From assembly GCF_000014145.1 (NCBI RefSeq), contig NC_008255.1, positions 1,241,501 through 1,305,500 on the forward strand: 64,000 nucleotides of DNA, read 5' to 3'. This document shows, piece after piece, positions 63,875 through 64,000 of the stretch. Position numbers and translations under genes: made by a program. Each line of letters opens with the position of its first letter. Within the stretch, counting starts at the first letter, position 1. The DNA is from Cytophaga hutchinsonii ATCC 33406 (GTDB lineage: Bacteria; Bacteroidota; Bacteroidia; Cytophagales; Cytophagaceae). The notes beneath the pieces are model-generated. The model saw nothing but the letters and a program-made list of their open reading frames with translations. It was not told where the DNA came from and made no database searches.

Positions 63875-64000
63875 ATGGAATTGACTGTTGTTACGGAAAG
63901 TATTTTGTGTACACATTGCGGCCAGGCATGCGAAGATCATTCCATTCATATTAATGAACAGTATTTCTGCTGCAGCGGCTGTAAAACCGTATACGAAATT
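63875..64000 (+). CDS. CcoI/FixI-type copper-transporting P-type ATPase, 5' part
   Basis: The first 42 residues are present; the gene runs off the window. CTHCGQACEDHSIH then YFCCSGCKTVYEI is the N-terminal metal-binding cysteine cluster of P1B ATPases of the CcoI/FixI type, which supply copper for cbb3-type cytochrome oxidase. It starts 28 bases after the REC-CRP gene, so the three genes probably form one operon (FixL-, FixJ/K- and FixI-like). Confidence 0.85.
   Translation, partial: MELTVVTESILCTHCGQACEDHSIHINEQYFCCSGCKTVYEI

Noticed and set aside
1-64000. tRNA, rRNA, CRISPR arrays, intact IS elements
   Set aside because: No cloverleaf, no repeat-spacer pattern and no transposase reading frame was seen while reading both strands.

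Overview
The window looks like chromosomal DNA of a cellulolytic, probably gliding, aerobic member of the Bacteroidota. Protein features fit Cytophaga hutchinsonii or a close relative; this is recognition from gene content, since no database search was possible. The evidence is: two very large secreted glucanases (GH8 and GH5) with type IX secretion (T9SS) C-terminal sorting domains; promoters of the Bacteroidota type (TTTG, about 20 bases, TAnnTTTG) and no clear Shine-Dalgarno sequences; abundant DUF-type small secreted proteins; and the conserved block pheT, coiled-coil gene, zapA, rny. The DNA is about 40% GC with moderate-size intergenic gaps. No rRNA, tRNA, CRISPR array, prophage or intact insertion sequence was seen.

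Layout. 1-2 kb: end of mltG, a hotdog thioesterase and a YihY/BrkB membrane protein. 2.2-10.3 kb: the 2690-residue GH8 protein. 10.5-15.4 kb: YciO/Sua5-like protein, LpxL-like acyltransferase, WbqC-like protein and clpC. 15.5-17.2 kb: a satD-DUF3307 pair followed by a broken WGR-domain gene, preceded by three copies of a 21-bp sequence. 17.5-25 kb: OsmC, a polytopic membrane protein, a VWA-type membrane protein, fabG, lpdA and a geranylgeranyl-reductase-like oxidoreductase. 25.4-33.8 kb: murI, a Crp/Fnr regulator with its SDR target, a TPR histidine kinase, small acidic and VOC proteins, orphan immunity-like proteins (DUF2185, DUF1877), and an AraC/cytochrome c/DUF1772 cluster. 34-46 kb: T9SS cargo (RCC1-repeat protein, ConA/FN3-like protein, GH5 glucanase) mixed with lipoproteins, REP-like palindromes and a recent 187-bp tandem duplication. 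46-56 kb: accessory single-gene units (ArsR-AHSA1-DoxX, LMW-PTP-like, DUF1801, two more Crp/Fnr regulators, a DKNYY protein, pseudogenes). 56.4-61.3 kb: the pheT-coil-zapA-rny block on the minus strand. 61.6-64 kb: a FixL-like heme-PAS kinase, a REC-CRP fusion regulator and the start of a CcoI/FixI-type copper ATPase, probably a microaerobic respiration control unit.

How the genes work together. The two glucanases are exported by Sec and then T9SS for attack on cellulose or other beta-glucans; the RCC1 and ConA/FN3 proteins carry the same sorting tail. Crp/Fnr-family proteins recur four times, each beside a likely target gene. At 27.0 kb the sequence shows an operator of FNR geometry placed about 41 bases upstream of the predicted SDR transcription start. 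The most unusual items are the repeat-controlled satD-DUF3307-WGR module, the GTAG/REP-like palindromes (two of which supply stop codons), the 187-bp duplication copying the 5' end of an RDD gene, a poly-T tract that puts a signal peptide out of frame, and the conserved heme-binding residues in the FixL-like kinase.
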